From Pontivivens marinum (lineage in GTDB: Bacteria > Pseudomonadota > Alphaproteobacteria > Rhodobacterales > Rhodobacteraceae), in assembly GCF_900231835.1 (NCBI RefSeq), contig NZ_OCTN01000005.1:1-64000 (forward strand): a stretch of 64,000 nucleotides of DNA, read 5' to 3'. Made by a program: the position numbers and the translations under genes. Each line of letters begins with the position of its first letter. Within the stretch, counting starts at the first letter, position 1. The notes below the pieces were generated by a model. That model did not search any database. It was not told the DNA's origin and saw only the letters and a program-made list of their open reading frames with translations. Below are positions 60,794-64,000 of this stretch, one piece after another.

Positions 60794-61969
60794 TTACTCG
60801 TGGATTTTGGAGACGACGCCCGCGCCGACGGTGCGGCCACCTTCGCGGATAGCGAAGCGCAGCTTCTCTTCCATTGCGATAGGCTGGATCAGTTCAACGT
60901 CGAACTTCAGGTTGTCGCCAGGCATAACCATCTCGGTGCCTTCGGGCAGCATTACCGTGCCAGTTACGTCCGTTGTACGGAAGTAGAACTGTGGGCGGTA
61001 GTTTGCGAAGAATGGCGTGTGACGGCCACCCTCTTCCTTGGTCAGGATGTATGCTTCTGCCTCGAACTTCGTGTGCGGCATGACCGACTTTGGCTTACAC
61101 AGGATCTGGCCCCGCTCAACGCCGTCACGGTCGATACCACGCAGCAGAACGCCAACGTTGTCGCCTGCCTCACCGCGATCCAGCAGCTTGCGGAACATCT
61201 CGACGCCCGTGCAAGTCGTGGTCTTGGTGTCGCGGATACCCACGATCTCGATGCTGTCGCCAACGTTGATAACGCCACGCTCAACACGACCGGTTACAAC
61301 TGTACCACGGCCGGAGATCGAGAATACGTCCTCGATTGGCATCAGGAACGGCTGGTCAACTGCGCGCTCGGGCTGCGGGATGTACTCATCCACAGCTGCC
61401 ATCAGCTTTGCGATGGAGTCTTTGCCGATCGCATCGTCGCGATCTTCCAGAGCGGCCAGAGCCGAACCAGGGATCACCGGGATATCGTCGCCAGGGTAGT
61501 CGTAGGAGGACAGCAGCTCGCGGATCTCCATCTCGACCAGCTCAAGCAGCTCTTCGTCGTCAACCTGATCGACCTTGTTCATGTACACAACCATGTACGG
61601 GATGCCGACCTGACGGCCGAGCAGGATGTGCTCGCGCGTCTGTGGCATTGGGCCATCTGCTGCGTTCACAACCAGGATCGCGCCGTCCATCTGCGCAGCA
61701 CCGGTGATCATGTTCTTGACGTAATCTGCGTGGCCCGGGCAATCAACGTGCGCGTAGTGACGCGTTTCCGTCTCGTACTCAACGTGTGCCGTCGAGATCG
61801 TGATCCCGCGGGCTTTCTCTTCTGGCGCGCCGTCAATCTCGTCATACGCCTTGAAGTCGCCAAACTGCTTCGTAATCGCAGCTGTCAGCGTCGTCTTGCC
61901 GTGGTCAACGTGACCAATCGTGCCGATATTTACGTGCGGTTTCGTCCGCTCGAACTTTGCCTTCGCCAT
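60794..61969 (-). CDS. tuf: elongation factor Tu, copy 2
   Basis: Second EF-Tu gene, 391 residues, identical in protein to copy 1 (40893-42068). Other-frame translations are identical too, so the DNA is the same over the whole coding region. The leader differs: GGAGG five bases before the ATG. It lies after tRNA-Gly and is followed by a terminator, so it is likely transcribed from its own promoter with the tRNA region, like E. coli tufB. Confidence 0.98.
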   Translation of the reverse strand: MAKAKFERTKPHVNIGTIGHVDHGKTTLTAAITKQFGDFKAYDEIDGAPEEKARGITISTAHVEYETETRHYAHVDCPGHADYVKNMITGAAQMDGAILVVNAADGPMPQTREHILLGRQVGIPYMVVYMNKVDQVDDEELLELVEMEIRELLSSYDYPGDDIPVIPGSALAALEDRDDAIGKDSIAKLMAAVDEYIPQPERAVDQPFLMPIEDVFSISGRGTVVTGRVERGVINVGDSIEIVGIRDTKTTTCTGVEMFRKLLDRGEAGDNVGVLLRGIDRDGVERGQILCKPKSVMPHTKFEAEAYILTKEEGGRHTPFFANYRPQFYFRTTDVTGTVMLPEGTEMVMPGDNLKFDVELIQPIAMEEKLRFAIREGGRTVGAGVVSKIHE

Positions 61970-62049
61970 GATGGCCTCCTTCTTACTTCGACGGGTGATC
62001 TAACTACACCGCCAGACAGTCACTTCGCTCGGTTGAATACCGGCCTAAA

Positions 62050-62072
62050 TTCGCCGCGATTGCGGCGGCGAA
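62050..62072 (-). promoter_or_regulatory. hairpin in the tuf2 leader
   Basis: Perfect 8-bp stem TTCGCCGC / GCGGCGAA (62050-62057 with 62065-62072) about 80 bases before the tuf2 start. Possible leader structure of the tuf2 mRNA. Confidence 0.4.
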
Positions 62073-62087
62073 ACCTTATGATAGCGC

Positions 62088-62120
62088 GTTAATCCGCCCG
62101 TGGACGGGATTTGAACCAAC
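62088..62120 (-). other. tRNA 3'-end-like fragment upstream of tuf2
   Basis: The minus strand reads GGTTCAAATCCCGTCC, with the T-loop signature GTTCAAATCC, but no matching D-arm, anticodon arm or paired acceptor lies upstream, and the T-stem is poorly paired. It may be a decayed tRNA or a chance match. tufB of E. coli has tRNA-Thr at this relative place. Confidence 0.3.
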
Positions 62121-62415
62121 AACGCTACGCAACATTTGTGAATGAAACACTGCACTTACTACAGCATCAGCACTAGAAATTACGCTGTGCTGCGCATGCG
62201 CAGGGCGAGCAATCGCGTCATCAATGGCCGTGAGGGGGGATTGCGCAACAAATGCGCATGCCAAAGGCGCGACTGGACACGCAACCGCAAAAGCTCGGAT
62301 CAATCTCATAGCTGCCACCTCACGTGTTTCATGCAACTGCTCAAGCAATCTTCCGAGGCTAACTAGAAGGTTCACGTTAACGGCGCAATACCGATGTTCG
62401 GCAGATGTGAAGATT
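62121..62415. other. non-coding stretch tuf2 leader to tRNA-Gly
   Basis: About 300 bases with no recognised gene. Small plus-strand frames here lack ribosome-binding sites and look like chance. Confidence 0.45.
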
Positions 62416-62489
62416 TGGAGCGGGCGGCGGGAATCGAACCCGCGTCTTTAGCTTGGAAGGCTAAGGTCTTACCATTACACAACGCCCGC
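62416..62489 (-). tRNA. tRNA-Gly (UCC anticodon)
   Basis: Minus strand: 5' GCGGGCG at 62489, D-arm with TGTGTAATGGTAAGAC, anticodon loop CTTCCAA (anticodon TCC), T-arm GGTTCGATTCC, 3' CGCCCGC, discriminator T and an encoded CCA (62418-62416). The same isoacceptor (glyT) precedes tufB in E. coli. Confidence 0.97.
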
Positions 62490-62531
62490 GCTGGCGTCTG
62501 AATACCCAAGCTGCCCACCGGCTGCAAGGGG

Positions 62532-62562
62532 GGACGCGCAGTGACTTTGCCTCTGCGCGTCC
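62532..62562 (-). terminator. hairpin past ileS
   Basis: A perfect 10-bp stem GGACGCGCAG / CTGCGCGTCC (62532-62541 with 62553-62562), 10 bases after the ileS stop. The T tract (TTTTCTT) is on the plus strand; on the minus strand only C-rich sequence follows, so minus-strand termination would be weak. Confidence 0.5.
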
Positions 62563-62571
62563 TTTTCTTGA

Positions 62572-64000
62572 TTAACTCAGCGCCGTATCGCAGCGACCGC
62601 ACACACCTGCATGGGCGTGGGTGCCAACATCGGGCAAGATTTTCCAGCAACGGGCGCATTTTTCGCCTGCCGCTAGGGCCGGAACAACGGCGACACCAGC
62701 AACATCATCGAGGGTGAATGCCCCCTCTGGTGCGGGCTGGTCGCTCAACACCACATCCGAGGTGATGCACAGATCCGCCAACGGCAACCCGTTCAACTGG
62801 GCACGCAGATCATCATCGAGGATGTGCACAACCGGCGCTGCCTCCAGCGAGGCACCGATCCGCTTTGCCGTCCGTTCGATCTCCAACGCGCCCGTGACAA
62901 CACGGCGCACAGCGCGAATGCGGGTCCACTTAGCGGCCAGTGCCTCATCAGCCCATTCCGCAGGAACATCCGCGAAATCCTCTAGGTGAACACAGCCCTC
63001 GGGGTGCTTTTCCAGCCAGACCTCTTCCATGGTGAAGGTCAGGATCGGGGCCAGCCACTTGGTCAGATGCGTGTGCAGCGCGTCCAGAACGGTCCGTGCC
63101 GCGCGCGCCTCAACCGAGGTTTCAGCGTCGCAATACAGCGCATCCTTGCGGATATCGAAATAGACCGCCGACAGGTCGATGGTGCAGAAGGTAAACAGCT
63201 TCTGGAACACCCCCTGGAAGTCATATTTCGCGTAGCCCTCACGCACCTGAACGTCCAATTCGGACAGACGGTGCAGCACCCAACGCTCCAGCTCAGGCAT
63301 ATCGGCATGGGCGACCGGCTCATGCTCCGCCATAGAGCCGAGGATATAACGGAACGTGTTGCGCAGACGGCGATAGCTGTCAGCAACACCCTTCAGGATT
63401 TCAGGCCCGATCCGGTGATCCGCGGTGTAATCGGTCTGGGCAACCCACAGGCGCAGGATATCCGCACCGTATTGCTTGACCACCTCGGCGGGAACAATCG
63501 TGTTGCCGATGGATTTGGACATCTTGATGCCCTTGGCGTCCAACGTGAAGCCGTGGGTCAGAACGCCCTTATACGGTGCGCGCCCCATCGTGCCGCAGGC
63601 CTGCAACATCGAGGAATGGAACCAGCCGCGATGCTGATCCGTGCCCTCTAGGTACAAATCCGCAGGCCAGCCCGCATCGGGACGGTCGCGCAGAACGAAT
63701 GCGTGGGTCGAGCCGGAATCAAACCAAACGTCGAGGATATCCCCGACCTTCTCCCAGCCCTCACCAGCGCGTTCGCCCAGGAACCGCTCAGCCGCGTTAT
63801 CCTCAAACCAGCAATCTGCGCCCTCAGTCGCGAATGCCTCAGCGATGCGTGCGTTCACCGCATCATCGCGCAGCAATTCAACTTCACCGTCCGAGGATGT
63901 CTTGATGAAGCATGTCAGCGGCACACCCCATGCCCGCTGGCGCGACAGCACCCAGTCGGGGCGATTTTCGATCATGGCGTGCAAACGGTTGCGACCGTTC
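62572..64000 (-). CDS. ileS: isoleucine--tRNA ligase (C-terminal half, partial)
   Basis: The last 475 residues of IleRS are present; the N-terminal half lies beyond the right edge. Visible are RPDWVLSRQRAWGVP, GDILDVWFDSGSTHAF, the class I KMSKS motif (KGIKMSKSIGNT), the anticodon-binding domain, and the C-terminal zinc ribbon CARCWKILPDV...CGRCDTALS. The enzyme charges tRNA-Ile and edits valine. tRNA-Gly and tuf2 follow on the same strand. Confidence 0.97.
   Translation of the reverse strand, partial: NGRNRLHAMIENRPDWVLSRQRAWGVPLTCFIKTSSDGEVELLRDDAVNARIAEAFATEGADCWFEDNAAERFLGERAGEGWEKVGDILDVWFDSGSTHAFVLRDRPDAGWPADLYLEGTDQHRGWFHSSMLQACGTMGRAPYKGVLTHGFTLDAKGIKMSKSIGNTIVPAEVVKQYGADILRLWVAQTDYTADHRIGPEILKGVADSYRRLRNTFRYILGSMAEHEPVAHADMPELERWVLHRLSELDVQVREGYAKYDFQGVFQKLFTFCTIDLSAVYFDIRKDALYCDAETSVEARAARTVLDALHTHLTKWLAPILTFTMEEVWLEKHPEGCVHLEDFADVPAEWADEALAAKWTRIRAVRRVVTGALEIERTAKRIGASLEAAPVVHILDDDLRAQLNGLPLADLCITSDVVLSDQPAPEGAFTLDDVAGVAVVPALAAGEKCARCWKILPDVGTHAHAGVCGRCDTALS

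Noticed and set aside
62142-62451. Two overlapping small plus-strand frames upstream of tRNA-Gly
   Set aside because: No ribosome-binding site, biased to Arg/Cys, and the second runs into the tRNA gene.

Overview
The window is a stretch of an alphaproteobacterial chromosome, most likely Rhodobacterales (Roseobacter/Rhodobacter type). Signs of this are a four-gene general amino-acid ABC transporter matching BztABCD/AapJQMP in order and approximate size, a DinB with an N-terminal Cys4 motif, an Atp12-type F1-ATPase assembly factor, MeaB, and a GC-rich coding style. No phage, insertion sequence or CRISPR array was seen.

Left part (1-26 kb): single genes and short operons on both strands. These are clpB (minus), hrpB and an N-formylglutamate amidohydrolase (plus), a DUF2254 membrane protein (minus), a compact candidate small RNA at 7738-7820 (minus), dinB, pyrF and a DUF3108 protein (minus), meaB, rpmB, a low-molecular-weight tyrosine phosphatase and lepA (plus), a 100-residue conserved-type hypothetical (minus), the amino-acid transporter aapJ-aapQ-aapM-aapP (minus), an orphan modA-like gene (plus), and an overlapping operon rarA-crcB-rluC-HAD-atp12-thioesterase (minus).

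Right part (26-62 kb): the ribosomal-protein / RNA-polymerase superregion, transcribed leftwards (minus strand) apart from two small plus-strand genes. In transcription order: tRNA-Gly(UCC), tuf copy 2, a ZntB/CorA-like gene, two small plus-strand ORFs, tRNA-Trp, secE, nusG, rplK, rplA, rplJ, rplL, rpoB, rpoC, a DUF2059-type exported protein, rpsL, rpsG, fusA, a small lipoprotein, tuf copy 1, then S10-spc-alpha (rpsJ, rplCDWB, rpsS, rplV, rpsC, rplP, rpmC, rpsQ, rplNXE, rpsN, rpsH, rplFR, rpsE, rpmD, rplO, secY, adk, rpsM, rpsK, rpoA, rplQ). The window ends inside ileS. The genes here together supply the translation elongation factors, most core ribosomal proteins, RNA polymerase subunits and the Sec channel.

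The most unusual signals are: (1) a roughly 83-nt minus-strand RNA candidate with its own promoter, a C(UUCG)G hairpin, a second hairpin, an exposed UUUCCUCCC anti-Shine-Dalgarno stretch and a U8 terminator; (2) intrinsic terminators and candidate promoters that cut the S10-spc-alpha superoperon into segments; (3) a shared UUUUUCGUU signature in the U-tract of six terminators; (4) two tuf genes that look identical at DNA level, with tuf2 in the tRNA-Gly / tuf / tRNA-Trp / secE order known from enterobacterial tufB but with a ZntB-like gene and two small exported or membrane ORFs inserted; (5) a lipoprotein gene between fusA and tuf1. All functional statements are by recognition of sequence families; no database search was run.
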